Below, piece after piece: positions 8,891 through 18,155 of a DNA stretch of 64,000 nt. Positions within the stretch are counted from its first letter, which is position 1. Every line of letters begins with the position of its first letter. The translations under genes were made by a program, and so were the position numbers. The stretch is from JAFDWI01 sp963764215 (GTDB lineage: Bacteria; Actinomycetota; Acidimicrobiia; Acidimicrobiales; Iamiaceae): contig CAVXRS010000007.1 of the NCBI GenBank assembly GCA_963764215.1, forward strand, positions 248,001 to 312,000, given 5' to 3'. The notes under the pieces are model-generated. The model was not told the origin of the DNA. It did no database searches and worked only from the letters and a program-made list of their open reading frames with translations.

Positions 8891-9883
8891 GTGGTCGTCC
8901 ACCTGCTCATCGTCGCCGCGCTCGCGCTCATCTCAGCGACCTGCTACGGCGCGTCGTATGTGATCGAGCAGCGCAAGGCGTCCGAGGCTCCCGAGGAGGC
9001 GTCGCTGCGGATCGCACTGCTGTGGCATCTGGCGAAGCAGCCGATGTGGTGGCTGGGTGTGTTCGTCGACATCAGCGGTTTCGGGTTCCAGGTGTGGGCG
9101 CTGGGACTGGGCGAGGTCGTCTTCGTGCAGCCGCTCCTGGTGACGAGCCTGCCGATCTCGCTGGTCATCGGGCACTGGGCCGGCTCGCATCACCTCAAGC
9201 GCCGCGACCTGGTCTGGTCGTTCGTCTTCGTGGTCGCGCTGGCATGTTTCCTTGCCGCCGGGAATCCGACCAGCGGGGTGCCGGGTCGGGCGCTGAGCGC
9301 ATGGCTGATCCCGCTCGGCGTGATCGGAAGCCTGGTGCTGGCCTGCGTGACCATTTCGAACGACGCCCGACCGGCACGACGCGCCCTGATGCTCGGCGCC
9401 GCAGCGGGGATGCTCTTCGGGGTGTCGTCCACCCTGATGAAGACCCTTTCGGATCTGATCGAGAACGAGGGCTTGGGCCTCGTCGACCACTGGGAGCCTT
9501 ACGTGCTGCTGGGCGTGGTGTCGCTCGGCTTTCTGATCATGCAGAGCGCCTTCCAGGCCGGAGACCTGCGCGCCGCCCTGCCGGCCATCGAACTGGGCGA
9601 ACCGGTCGTGGCCGTGGTGCTCGGACTCGCGTTGTTCCACGAGCATCTCCAGATGCCGAATGCGTTCATGCACGTGCTCGTGATCGGTTCGGTCGCGGTG
9701 ATGGTCGTGGCGACCGTCCGGCTTGCCCGGTCGGCCGCCGGAGAAGAACCCGGCCCGCAGGTCGTGTCCGCGACCGGTGAGCTGAGCGCGGCGGGCTCGG
9801 TCACGACGGTTCAGCCCGAATCGGCCCGTCCCGACTGCTGCTCGCCGCGGGTGTACCGCCGGGTCGCCTGGACCTGCATCTGA
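8891..9883 (+). CDS. DMT-superfamily membrane transporter (paralogue A)
   Basis: GTG start at 8891; about 330 residues with roughly nine hydrophobic helices. The beginning VVHLLIVAALALISATCYGA is followed by EQRKASEAPEEASLRIALLW and HLAKQPMWWLGVFVDISGFG, which recur in two nearby copies. The C-terminal helices (MLFGVSSTLMK, FLIMQSAFQAGDLRAALPAI, ELGEPVVAVVLGL) resemble the EamA/NIPA-like drug/metabolite transporter fold. The last 60 residues are hydrophilic and run 73 bases into the end of the convergent MORN-like gene. Substrate unknown. Confidence 0.8.
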   Translation: MVVHLLIVAALALISATCYGASYVIEQRKASEAPEEASLRIALLWHLAKQPMWWLGVFVDISGFGFQVWALGLGEVVFVQPLLVTSLPISLVIGHWAGSHHLKRRDLVWSFVFVVALACFLAAGNPTSGVPGRALSAWLIPLGVIGSLVLACVTISNDARPARRALMLGAAAGMLFGVSSTLMKTLSDLIENEGLGLVDHWEPYVLLGVVSLGFLIMQSAFQAGDLRAALPAIELGEPVVAVVLGLALFHEHLQMPNAFMHVLVIGSVAVMVVATVRLARSAAGEEPGPQVVSATGELSAAGSVTTVQPESARPDCCSPRVYRRVAWTCI

Positions 9884-10293
9884 CGGTCGTACCAGATCAT
9901 CGCCGGGGTGTCCTCGTCGGGGTCGTCGAGCAGCCCACCGCGGTAGTGGGCTTCGAAGAACAGCCGACCCTGCTCGTCGTAGTCCCGTTGGGCAGCCGTT
10001 CCGTCCGGACGGTCCGAGAGGACGCCGGTCTGGAAGTGCTGCTCGGTGCGCAACTTTCCGGAACCGGGGTGGTAGTGGACCACCGCAGGTGAGCCGTCCA
10101 ACGGATCGTGGAGTTGGCCGAACTGGTAGTGCTCGATGATGGCCACGTGACCGGCGCGGTGGTACATGGTGATCGCAGGGGTGTCGTCGTCCGGGTCGTG
10201 TGGTGATCCGTCGAGGTGGTAGGACACCCCGGCCACCTGACCGTTCTCCCGTTTGTGCACCACCTTCTCGATGTTCTCGGCTCCCCCGTTCAT
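9811..10293 (-). CDS. MORN-like repeat protein
   Basis: The 160-residue acidic protein consists of about four degenerate repeats of the form HYxxGxLxDPxDGxPAxxxY, for example YQFGQLHDPLDGSPAVVHYH and YRGGLLDDPDEDTPAMIWYD. This recalls MORN-2/YwqK-type repeats, which form beta-hairpin ladders. No signal peptide or membrane segment is visible, so it is probably cytoplasmic. The function of such proteins in actinobacteria is not established. The 3' end overlaps the convergent transporter gene. Confidence 0.75.
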   Translation of the reverse strand: MNGGAENIEKVVHKRENGQVAGVSYHLDGSPHDPDDDTPAITMYHRAGHVAIIEHYQFGQLHDPLDGSPAVVHYHPGSGKLRTEQHFQTGVLSDRPDGTAAQRDYDEQGRLFFEAHYRGGLLDDPDEDTPAMIWYDRQMQVQATRRYTRGEQQSGRADSG

Positions 10294-10464
10294 CGATCTC
10301 CTCTCGTCGGAACCTCCCCGGTACTCGGCACTTCATCCTACGTGACGCGGCGCGCAGTCCGAATCGGTGGCGCTGCCGGGCGCGGCCTGCCACCGAGGAA
10401 CGTGGGAGCCGAAACGGTGACGCCTAGCATGGAAGCCGCGACCGGCAGTGCAGTGAGGAGACCG

Positions 10465-10914
10465 ATGGACGATCTGCCCGATCTCGACAATCCGGACGAC
10501 ATCGGCAGGATGGTGCGCACCTTCTACACCAAGGTCCGGGTCGATCCGCTCCTCGGCCCGATGTTCAACGACGTCGCCAAGGTCGACTGGCCCGAACACT
10601 TCGAGAAGTTGACCGCGTTCTGGTGCCGCGCGCTGCTCGACATGCCCGGCTACGGCGGCAACCCCTTCCGTGCCCACGCCAAGATCCACGAACAGCAGTG
10701 CTTCACCCGCAACCACTTCGAACGTTGGCTCCGCCTCTTCCACGACACGATCGACGCGGACTGGGCGGGGCCGTACGCGGAGGCCGCCAAGGCGATGGGC
10801 CGGCGGGTCGCGGCGGTCCATTCCAATCAGCTCATCGGGGAACGCTTCGAGTTCGACCCCGACCGCAGGATGATCCCGCTCGGCGTGCCGATCGGGGGCG
10901 CGCCCTCGGACTAG
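10465..10914 (+). CDS. Truncated hemoglobin, group III
   Basis: ATG 10465 follows the ribosome site gaggag and gives 149 residues, slightly longer than a typical 2-on-2 globin. DDIGRMVRTFYTKVRVDPLL is the A/B-helix region with the B10 Tyr in FYTKV. WPEHFEKLTAFWCRALL and FRAHAKIHEQQCF-TRNHFERWLRLF match group III (Ctb-like) globins, including the His in the F region and the conserved Trp. Such proteins bind oxygen or NO and are linked to redox or nitrosative stress. It is convergent with the GH20 gene, overlapping it by 4 bases. Confidence 0.9.
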   Translation: MDDLPDLDNPDDIGRMVRTFYTKVRVDPLLGPMFNDVAKVDWPEHFEKLTAFWCRALLDMPGYGGNPFRAHAKIHEQQCFTRNHFERWLRLFHDTIDADWAGPYAEAAKAMGRRVAAVHSNQLIGERFEFDPDRRMIPLGVPIGGAPSD

Positions 10915-12681
10915 CCGCGCCGTTCGTGCGCCAGGGTCCGTTCCAGGGCGGCGACGCTGTCATCCAGCCCGCCGGGTCGACTCGAGGCGAGCCAGGCAGA
11001 CCGGTGGCGGTCGATCAGCTCCGCCAATTCACCCGCGGGTTCGGCTCCGGTGAGTTCGGCGCCGTCGCACCGGGCGAGGAGTCGTCTGGCCCCGTGCCGC
11101 GCCAGGCCCGCCGCGACGTCGAGTTCGTCGACGAGCCGGTCGCCGTCGGCGCTGCGGGGTGCGGTCGCACCGAGATCGTCGCGCGCTCGTTCGAGGGTGC
11201 GCAGCGCGGCGCGCAGCGCATCGGCGTTCGGCTCGCCCGAGGTCAGCACGGTCGGTGACGGGGCCACCGCCTGGAACAGCGGGCTCGCGTTGCGCGCGAT
11301 CACGCCGGTGCCGCCGGCCAGGCTGCCGACGTCGAGCAGGAGGGCCCCGAGACGCCTGGCGGGGTCGTCGACGAGATGGACATCGACGACCGAGGCGACG
11401 TCGAGGTCGTCGTTCGTCGCGGCACACCAGGCCACGGCGCCGCCGTAGGCCATCGGGGGCAGCGAGACGACCGGTGGCTGCAGATGGCCGCTGTCGCCCC
11501 AGTCGGTGACCAGATAGCCCGTTGCTCCGGACCTGCGCCCGGCAACGGCCGCATCGACCAGGTTCGCCCGCGCGTTGGGCCAGCGGCCGACGAGCGACTG
11601 CCAGGTGGAGGTGCCCGGCGCCACCCAGAAGCCGTGATCCGAACTGGCGAGTGGCGCAACGATCGTCGCGAAGTCGGTGGGCGCGTTCATGTCGACACCG
11701 ATGGTTGCGAGGATCGTCGCGACCTCGGGCGGAAGGGTCGGATTCTCCACGTCCGGCGCGTCGTAGTTCCACGCGATCGGCGTGCAGGACTCGCCGGGGA
11801 ACGAGCTCAGGATCCCGGGGTGGGCGAGCGCGACGTCCGCCCAGAACTGCACGTCGTGACCGTCGGCGAGCAAGTGGATCGACGATGCGGTGCACATGCT
11901 CGGCGTACACGGCGCCGAGCCCGACCTCGGCGGCGCGGTCGGCACTCACGCCCTTGCCCAGTTCGAAGGTCTCGTCGCACCCGACGTTCACCGTCGGACT
12001 CGACACGCACTCGAGTTGTTCGAGGACCAGGGACCGGGCGAATGCGGCGTTGTCCTCGGAGGGTGCGAGCACGGTCGGGGGAAGTCGGAATCCGGGGACG
12101 ACCTCCAAGCCGTCGGGGCATTCCGCACGGGGCCGGTAGTCGGGATGGGCGAGCCAGCGTCCGAAATGGCCGAAGGTGTTCTGGTTGACGACCAGCTCGA
12201 TGCCGACCGCGCCGCAGATGCCGTCGAGCCAGGCCAGATCGTCGGCCGTGATCGGCGATGCGTGCTCCCACACGACACGGTGACCCCGGAACGCGAAGGT
12301 GTGTTCGATGTAGAGCTGGAGTTGGTTGTAGCGACAGGTGGCGAGCCGGTCGACGAGGCAGCTGAGCGTGGCGCGGGTCGGAACCCGGTCGCGGGAGATG
12401 TCCAGCATGTAGCCCCGGGTGGCGAAGTCGGGCCAGTCGGAGATGTGCACCGCGGGCAGGGTCCCGTCGGCTCGACGCAGTTGTGCGACGGTCGCTTCGC
12501 CGTAACGTCGGCCGGCCGGGTCCGGCCAGGCGAGTCGCGCGCCGTCCCGGTCGACGGTCAGGGTGTACCCCTGCGCGGGCAGGGCCGGATCCCGGAGGGA
12601 CCGGAGGGGCGTGTCGACGTCGATCGATGCATCGTGGCCGTCGAGGTGTCGGGGCCGGGGAAACAACTCGGGGGGTGACAT
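10911..12681 (-). CDS. Glycoside hydrolase family 20 (beta-N-acetylhexosaminidase-like), one frameshift
   Basis: ATG 12681 starts a protein of about 590 residues. The N-terminal part carries the GH20 barrel entry DFATRGYMLDISRDRVPT, RLATCRYNQLQLYIEHTFAF, IELVVNQNTFGHF and the acid/base Asp-Glu pair in NVGCDETFELGKG. The frame changes near 11880, after which the barrel continues as HLLADGHDVQFWADVALAHP, PIAWNYDAPD and TWQSLVGRWPNA, followed by an alpha-helical C-terminus. GH20 enzymes remove terminal GlcNAc or GalNAc using substrate-assisted catalysis. No signal peptide is evident, so it may act on imported oligosaccharides or recycled wall sugars. Confidence 0.82.
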
Positions 12682-12727
12682 GGGCCAATTGTGTCCCGAA
12701 ACCGGTTCACGTCGGCAGACTTTCCTG

Positions 12728-12907
12728 GTGTCGGGGCATCTCCTTGGCGTGGCACTGGTCTCCCTGGCAGCCGCGTGCTGCTGTGCGGCGTCGTCTGTGA
12801 CCGGGCAGCGCAAGGCGTCCCAGGCGCCTCCGGAGACCGAGATGAAGCTCGGACTGCTCTGGCATCTGGCACGCCAACCGGTCCTGGAACCCGCTCCGAC
12901 CGACTGA
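12728..12907 (+). pseudogene. Truncated N-terminal copy of the DMT transporter
   Basis: GTG 12728 opens about 59 codons reading HLLGVALVSLAAACCCAASS and GQRKASQAPPETEMKLGLLW then HLARQP, which align directly with the first 50 residues of the two full transporters. It then ends at a TGA after unrelated residues. Just 50 bases later the intact paralogue begins. This is best read as the remnant of a tandem duplication. Confidence 0.7.
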
Positions 12908-12957
12908 CCAGCCGATTCAGGGCACAAATCTGCAGACAATCCGGCACCCTTGAAGCC

Positions 12958-13857
12958 ATGGTCGTGCACCTGTTGGCCGTTGCTTCGGCGTCGTTGGCCG
13001 CCGCGGCGTGCTATTCGGTCTCCGACGTCGTCGAGCAGCGGAAGGCCGCGGCCGCGCCGCCGGAGACGTCGCTGCGGATCGCGCTGCTCTGGCACCTCGC
13101 CAAACAGCCCATCTGGTGGCTGGCCATCGCCGTGGACATCGGTGGGTTCGGCATGCAGGCCGTCGCGCTGGGAATCGGGCAGATCGTGTTCGTCCAACCG
13201 CTGCTGTTGATGAGCCTGCCGATGTCGTTGGTCCTGGGGCACCGCGTCGGATCCCATGTGCTGTCCCGCGGCGACGTGGGGTGGGCAGTCGTGTTCGTGG
13301 CGGCACTGTCCGCGTTCCTGATCATCGGCGACCCGACCGGTGACGTCTCCCAACGCAGCTTGTCTGTCTGGCTCCTTCCCCTGGTGATCGTGGCGTGCCT
13401 GACGATCGTGGTGATGACGGTCAGCCATCGGATCGGAGCCGTGGCGCGGTCGCTCGCGCTGGGGTTGGCGGCGGGGATGCTCTTCGGTGTGTCGTCGACC
13501 CTCATGAAGAGCTTCGCCCATCTGATCGCCCAGGATGGCTGGCGGATGTTGGCCCATTGGGAGCCTTATGTGATGGCCGTCGCCGTGTCGCTCGGGTTCC
13601 TGGTGATGCAGAGTGCCTTCCAGGCGGGCGACCTGCGCACGTCGCTGCCGACGGTGAATCTGTCCGAACCGGTGGTCGCCGGTCTGCTCGGGATCCTGGT
13701 GCTGCAGGAGCGTTTCCAGGCAAAGGGACCCATCGAGACTGCCTTGCTGGTCGTCTCGGTGATCGTCATGGTCCTGGGCACGGTCCGCCTGGCCCGCTCG
13801 GCGGCGGCCGACGATCCGGAAGCGAACCTGGGTGGGACCGATCAACCAACCGGGTGA
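12958..13857 (+). CDS. DMT-superfamily membrane transporter (paralogue B)
   Basis: The 299-residue protein starts at ATG 12958 and is a full-length paralogue of the one at 8891. It shares EQRKAAAAPPETSLRIALLW, HLAKQPIWWLAIAVDIGGFG, GMLFGVSSTLMKSFAHLI and LGFLVMQSAFQAGDLRTSLP. About nine membrane helices are expected, with the EamA/NIPA-like repeat arrangement. Unlike paralogue A it lacks a long hydrophilic tail. Two similar full copies plus a remnant around the GH20 gene suggest local duplication. Transported substrate unknown. Confidence 0.82.
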   Translation: MVVHLLAVASASLAAAACYSVSDVVEQRKAAAAPPETSLRIALLWHLAKQPIWWLAIAVDIGGFGMQAVALGIGQIVFVQPLLLMSLPMSLVLGHRVGSHVLSRGDVGWAVVFVAALSAFLIIGDPTGDVSQRSLSVWLLPLVIVACLTIVVMTVSHRIGAVARSLALGLAAGMLFGVSSTLMKSFAHLIAQDGWRMLAHWEPYVMAVAVSLGFLVMQSAFQAGDLRTSLPTVNLSEPVVAGLLGILVLQERFQAKGPIETALLVVSVIVMVLGTVRLARSAAADDPEANLGGTDQPTG

Positions 13858-13873
13858 CTGCCCGGGACCGGGC

Positions 13874-14674
13874 TCAGGGGCGGACGGACTCGAGCAACTC
13901 CTCGGCGAGGTGCCGTTCGCCGGTGACGACCAGAGCGGCGAGCGGGCGGCGTCGCCACAACGTGAGCAGCACGGCACCCGGCGGACCGGAGATGACGACC
14001 TGCGGCTCCGCGTCGCCGGCCGTTTCGGGCGGCGACGCGGAAAGCGGGCGAACCGTGGCGGGACCCTCGGCGGGATACTGCAGCATCCAGGACGTCACCT
14101 GGTCTGCGGGATCGGCCGGCTCGACCGTGACGCCGTAGGAATGGCCGGCGAGGGCCGGCTCCCGGGCCGCCGCGGCGAACACCTCCAGCCATTCGGCCAC
14201 GCCGTCGGTCGCACCGGATGCGTCGACGGGTTCCGGTTGCGCTCCGCCGGCGGCATGGACGGCGTCCGCTGCGTCGATCCGGTGCACGGTCACCTCGTGG
14301 GCCTGACGACGGAGCCAGAACGCGACCTCGCCGGGCCCGGTGAAGGTGGCGACCGGCTTGTCCGGGTCGACGGCCGTGAACGCCTCGCACATCGCCTCGA
14401 GCGCGGCGCGGTAGGCAGGCAGTGCATCCGGTCCCTTGGGCAGCGAGTCGATCCCCGCGGAAATCGCCCGAATGTCGGCTTCGCTGGACGCGGTGAGCAC
14501 GCCGGTCACCCAGCGGTGCACCTTGCCCACGTGGCGGACCACCCGTTCGAGGTTCCAGCCCTCGATCGAGGGCACCGGCGCGTCGAGACGATCCGGGGGC
14601 ATCGCGGCGAGTCGTGCCCCCTCGGTGCGGATGATGTCCAGATGGCGGGGGTCGAGCGTGCGGGCATCGGTCAT
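13874..14674 (-). CDS. Maleylpyruvate isomerase N-terminal (DinB-fold) family protein
   Basis: The 266-residue protein (ATG 14674) starts with a helical DinB-like domain: PSIEGWNLERVVRHVGKVHR, WVTGVLTA and WLRRQAHEVTVHRIDAADAV. The His in RHVGKVH and the HEVTVHR pair are the usual divalent-metal ligands of the mycothiol-dependent maleylpyruvate isomerase superfamily. The C-terminal part (LTLWRRRPLAALVVTGERHL) is the small sterol-carrier-like domain common in actinobacterial members. These are often mycothiol-dependent enzymes, but many are uncharacterised; the substrate is open. Confidence 0.85.
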   Translation of the reverse strand: MTDARTLDPRHLDIIRTEGARLAAMPPDRLDAPVPSIEGWNLERVVRHVGKVHRWVTGVLTASSEADIRAISAGIDSLPKGPDALPAYRAALEAMCEAFTAVDPDKPVATFTGPGEVAFWLRRQAHEVTVHRIDAADAVHAAGGAQPEPVDASGATDGVAEWLEVFAAAAREPALAGHSYGVTVEPADPADQVTSWMLQYPAEGPATVRPLSASPPETAGDAEPQVVISGPPGAVLLTLWRRRPLAALVVTGERHLAEELLESVRP

Positions 14675-14788
14675 GCCCCGATTCTGTCCGCCCATCCGAC
14701 GGCCATGGCAAAGATCGCGACGGGATCGGGTGGGAGCGAAGTGCCCGAGTTCGCATCGGCCCCGTCGCGCTCGCCAACATTTGCAGCC

Positions 14789-15619
14789 ATGGTCGCCGAT
14801 GACATCCTCGAACTCGCCCCCATCGACGACGGTCGAACCAGCCTGGTGCTGACGCCACCGCTGGTCCGCTTCGACCGACAACTCTTCGGGGGCACCGGTC
14901 TGGCCGCGGTGGTCGAATCGATGGAGCGGGTCGCCGGGCGTGACGCCCTGTGGGCCACCGTGCAGTTCGTCGGCTCCGCGGCGGAAGGTGAAAGCATCGA
15001 CCTGACCGTCGAGGTCGTGGCAGCGGGAGGCACCACCACCCAGGCACGCATCACCGGTACGGTCGACGGACGACTGGTGATCGCCGGTCTGGGCGCCGCG
15101 GCCCGTCGACGCGAGGACGGGTTCGAGGCGTCTTTCGGGACCATTCCCGAGGTCGCCGCCCCCGAGGAATGTCCGCCGCTCCGTTTCGGCAGCTTCGATC
15201 TCGTGCCGGGCATGAGCGATCGGGGCCCGTTCGCGATCGGTGAGTACCGGGCCGCTCCGGGCGAGCACGGTGCACAGTACGTGTGGATCCGCCTCGACGG
15301 CGTGCACTTCACCCGCAGCCTGATCGCCTACGTCGCCGACATGGTGCCTTCGGCGGTGCTCCGTGCCGCCGGACGTTTCGGTGGGGGCACGAGCCTGGAC
15401 AACACGATGCGGTTCGGCCCGCCGGTGCCCGCGGGCTGTGAGTGGATCCTGCTCGACACCGACCCCTACCTGGCCCACAACGGTTTCGTCCACGGCGCAG
15501 CACGCGTGTGGGCCGACGACGGGACGCTGCTCGCGGTCGCCACCCAGTCGGCGATCGCCCGGGTCTTCGGGCCCGAGGGGGTGCCGATCTCCGGCGTCGA
15601 GGGCGCGAAGCGGGGCTAG
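14789..15619 (+). CDS. Acyl-CoA thioesterase-like protein (double hotdog)
   Basis: The 276-residue protein has two hotdog halves. The first includes RFDRQLFGGTGLAAVVESME and ATVQFVGSAAEGESIDLTVE; the second includes VHFTRSLIAYVADMVPSAVL and TSLDNTMRFGPPVPAGCEWI followed by AHNGFVHGAARVWADDGTLL and ATQSAIAR. FGGTGLAA and the HGxxxVWxxDGxLLAxxxQ end are characteristic of TesB/YbgC-like acyl-CoA thioesterases found beside steroid and fatty-acid genes in actinobacteria. Another family member is encoded at 22934. It would release fatty or steroid acids from CoA; the chain preference is not known. Confidence 0.83.
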   Translation: MVADDILELAPIDDGRTSLVLTPPLVRFDRQLFGGTGLAAVVESMERVAGRDALWATVQFVGSAAEGESIDLTVEVVAAGGTTTQARITGTVDGRLVIAGLGAAARRREDGFEASFGTIPEVAAPEECPPLRFGSFDLVPGMSDRGPFAIGEYRAAPGEHGAQYVWIRLDGVHFTRSLIAYVADMVPSAVLRAAGRFGGGTSLDNTMRFGPPVPAGCEWILLDTDPYLAHNGFVHGAARVWADDGTLLAVATQSAIARVFGPEGVPISGVEGAKRG

Positions 15620-15629
15620 TCTCGCCGGG

Positions 15630-16418
15630 ATGTCCGATTCGCTCGACGATTTCACGCTCGAATCGTTCTCCGAGGGGGGCGTGACCCACCCGGTGTACCG
15701 GGCCGGCGAGGGACCGGCGGTGATCGTGATCTCGGAGATCCCCGGGATCACGCCGCTCGTCGCGGATTTCGCCCGCCGGGTGGTCGCGCTGGGTTGTACC
15801 GCGGTGATGCCGTCCCTGTTCGGCACGCCGGGCAAGGACCCGTCCAACGGTTACGCGCTCGCCAGCGTCGCCCATTGCTGCATTTCACGCGAGTTCACCG
15901 TCTTCGCCCGTGGACGGACCTCACCGGTCACGACCTGGTTGCGAGCGCTCGCCAGAGACGAGCATGAACGCTGTGGGGGCCCGGGCGTGGGCGTGGTGGG
16001 CATGTGTCTGACCGGAGGGTTCGCCCTCGGCATGCTCGCCGAACCGGCCGTGCTCGCACCAGTGCTCTCGCAGCCCTCACTGCCGGTCGGCGGGGCGAAG
16101 GCCAAGTCCGACCTGGGCGTCAGCGACGCGGACCTTCAGGCCGGCAAGGCCCGGGTGCGCGCCGACGACCTGTGCGTCCTGGGGTTGCGCTTCACGGGGG
16201 ACCCGATGGCCCCGGCCCAGCGCTTCGAGCGACTCCGCGCGGAATTCGGCGACCACTTCGTCGGCGTCGAGATCGACTCGTCACCCCAGAACGTGCACCA
16301 CATCCGCAAGGGCGCCCACTCGGTCCTGACCGAGGATCTGGTCGACGAGCCGGGGCATCCGACCCGCGACGCGCTCGACCGGGTGCTCGATCTCTACCGG
16401 AGCCGGTTGCTCGACTGA
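15630..16418 (+). CDS. Dienelactone hydrolase family protein
   Basis: ATG 15630 lies 11 bases after the thioesterase stop, so the two are probably co-transcribed. The 262-residue alpha/beta hydrolase has the nucleophile elbow GMCLTGG with Cys126, typical of dienelactone hydrolases, an oxyanion region at SEIPGITP, an Asp in LRFTGDP and a C-terminal His in HHIRKGAHSVLTED. DLH enzymes open dienelactone to maleylacetate in chloroaromatic breakdown, but the family is broad. The segment VAHCCISREF matches the longer actinobacterial subgroup. Confidence 0.86.
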   Translation: MSDSLDDFTLESFSEGGVTHPVYRAGEGPAVIVISEIPGITPLVADFARRVVALGCTAVMPSLFGTPGKDPSNGYALASVAHCCISREFTVFARGRTSPVTTWLRALARDEHERCGGPGVGVVGMCLTGGFALGMLAEPAVLAPVLSQPSLPVGGAKAKSDLGVSDADLQAGKARVRADDLCVLGLRFTGDPMAPAQRFERLRAEFGDHFVGVEIDSSPQNVHHIRKGAHSVLTEDLVDEPGHPTRDALDRVLDLYRSRLLD

Positions 16419-16428
16419 CGCGGGACGG

Positions 16429-17977
16429 TCAGTAGCTCGACGTCGGAACATGGCGGTGCGGACCGAAGAACCCGATGTGGACCTTCCCGGTGGCCCCACG
16501 GCGGTCGTCGTGGAAATAGATCCGCGGGATCTGCGGGCCGCCACCTTCGACGACCTTGAGGTGGGCTTCCATCAGGATCCGCCCGGACGCGTCGACCAGG
16601 GGATCCACCGCGAAGGTCCGAGCGGCGCGGCAGCGACGGGTCGGCCAGCACCGACTCGGATTCGTGCATCGCCAGCTTCTTGGGTGAGGCGGGCCAGGTG
16701 AACGGGCTGCGGCCGGCCTTGCACCACTCCCAGAAGTTCGATCCGAACCTGGCGTCGCGGGCATACGCGTCGAGGGCGACGAATGCCCGCCACGAGCTCT
16801 GCCCCCACGTCCGGGCCTCGACACGACGGTCCAGCTCGGGGAGGTCCCGACAGGCCTGCTCGGGCAACACGACTCGGTCGAGATGCTCGCGGGCGAGCGT
16901 CGCCGCGTCGCTGCAACAGTCGATGTCGGCCGATTGCGGGTCGGATTCGGATCGTGAACGGATCGATCCCGAGGTCAGGAGCCCGACCAGGTCGTCCTGG
17001 AGTTCGTTGACGCGTCCCTGGGCCTCTTCGAGGTCGGCGAGCAGGTCGAGGACCTGGTTCTCGCTCGCGGCGAGCTGCTCTTCGAGATCGATCGTCCGGG
17101 CGACGAGACGATCGTGGTCCTCGACCTCCGCGTTCGGCCCGTGCTGGAGCAGTGGTCGCAGGTCCGGGTACTCCCTCGGCGCGCGACGGGCCGCGGTGGC
17201 CGGTGCCAGGAACTGCACGATCGTGTACGCCGCGGCCTGGGGATCGCGGGCGACCCGTTCGGGTTCGAGACGGCGGTGCCGCCAGGATTCGTCCTCGTCG
17301 GGAGCAAAGCCGGGCAGGTAGATCCGGGCCCCTCCCGCTTCGACTCCCAGGTCGGATCCGACCAGATCGGCGAGAACAGTCCGGCCCGCGTCGACCAGGA
17401 AGACCGCGGCACTGCCGGCGAGCACGCGTGCGGCGACGCGCGCGGTCTCGAGGCAGTGCACACCGTCGAGTTCGGGGCCGGTCGCGAACAGCACGAGCGG
17501 CAGATCGCGTTCGGCGGTGGCGAGCAGGCCGGCGAAGCGCCTGATGTCGCCGGGACGCAGTGCCGTGGGATCGACCCGTAAGGCGACCGGACCGCGGCGC
17601 GGGCGGATCCCCTTGGCGATCATCCGGGTGGACAACGGCGGAGCGTGGACCTGGAAGGGTGCGAACGCGTCACGGCTCACCCGCTCGTGATCCACCCAGA
17701 CCGATGCGTCGCCGGCGGGCGTGGCCGTGGTGATCAGCGTGGTGGTGAGCCGGTCCGTCCCGTCGTCGACGTGCACCGTGCATCGTTGGATCGACCCGGC
17801 GTCGCCGTTTCCGTTCCGCACGAGGGTCGTGGTGCCACCGATGGTCTCCTCGGTGTCGGGCGCGAACGACCGTTCGCCCCGGTGTCGCCGGTCGACCCAC
17901 CACCGGAAGGCATCGAGGGCATGGTCGTGGATGCCATCGGCCTCGTCCTGCCAGATCGCCCGGTAGATCAGGGACAC
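16429..17977 (-). CDS. Large actinobacterial protein of unknown function with central coiled coil (one frameshift)
   Basis: A GTG at 17977 opens a protein of about 515 residues. The N-terminal domain begins MSLIYRAIWQDEADGIHDHA. A middle domain contains LPLVLFATGPELDGV, AAVFLVDAGRTVLADLVGSD and ARIYLPGFAPDEDESW. A heptad-rich coiled coil follows (ARTIDLEEQLAASENQVLDL, LADLEEAQGRVNELQDDL). After a frame change near 16630 the C-terminal domain reads ARTFAVDPLVDASGRILMEA, IPRIYFHDDRRGATGKVHIG and FFGPHRHVPTSSY. I do not recognise a catalytic motif. The C-terminal module looks like a conserved domain of its own. No membrane segments or signal peptide. It is convergent with the hydrolase gene and 178 bases from the monooxygenase-SDR gene. 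Confidence 0.7.
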
Positions 17978-18086
17978 GTCTCCATCCTCGCGCCCGATTC
18001 GTGCCCGTGGGCGACCGGCACGCGCCGGACCTGGTGGCCTAGGCCGGTGACATCGGCCACGAGCTCTATCGCCTGGGACGTCGTTT

Positions 18087-18103
18087 CGTTACCATCGGTA
18101 ACG
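18087..18103. promoter_or_regulatory. Palindrome cgttacc-n3-ggtaacg upstream of monooxygenase-SDR gene
   Basis: Perfect 7-bp arms separated by atc, 53 bases before the start codon at 18156. The size and symmetry suit a TetR- or similar dimeric repressor operator controlling the fusion gene. No cognate regulator is adjacent. Confidence 0.5.
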
Positions 18104-18155
18104 GGTCGGTCCGCACCTCGCGGGCCGCCACCTTCGAACGGGGAGCCGCACACCA

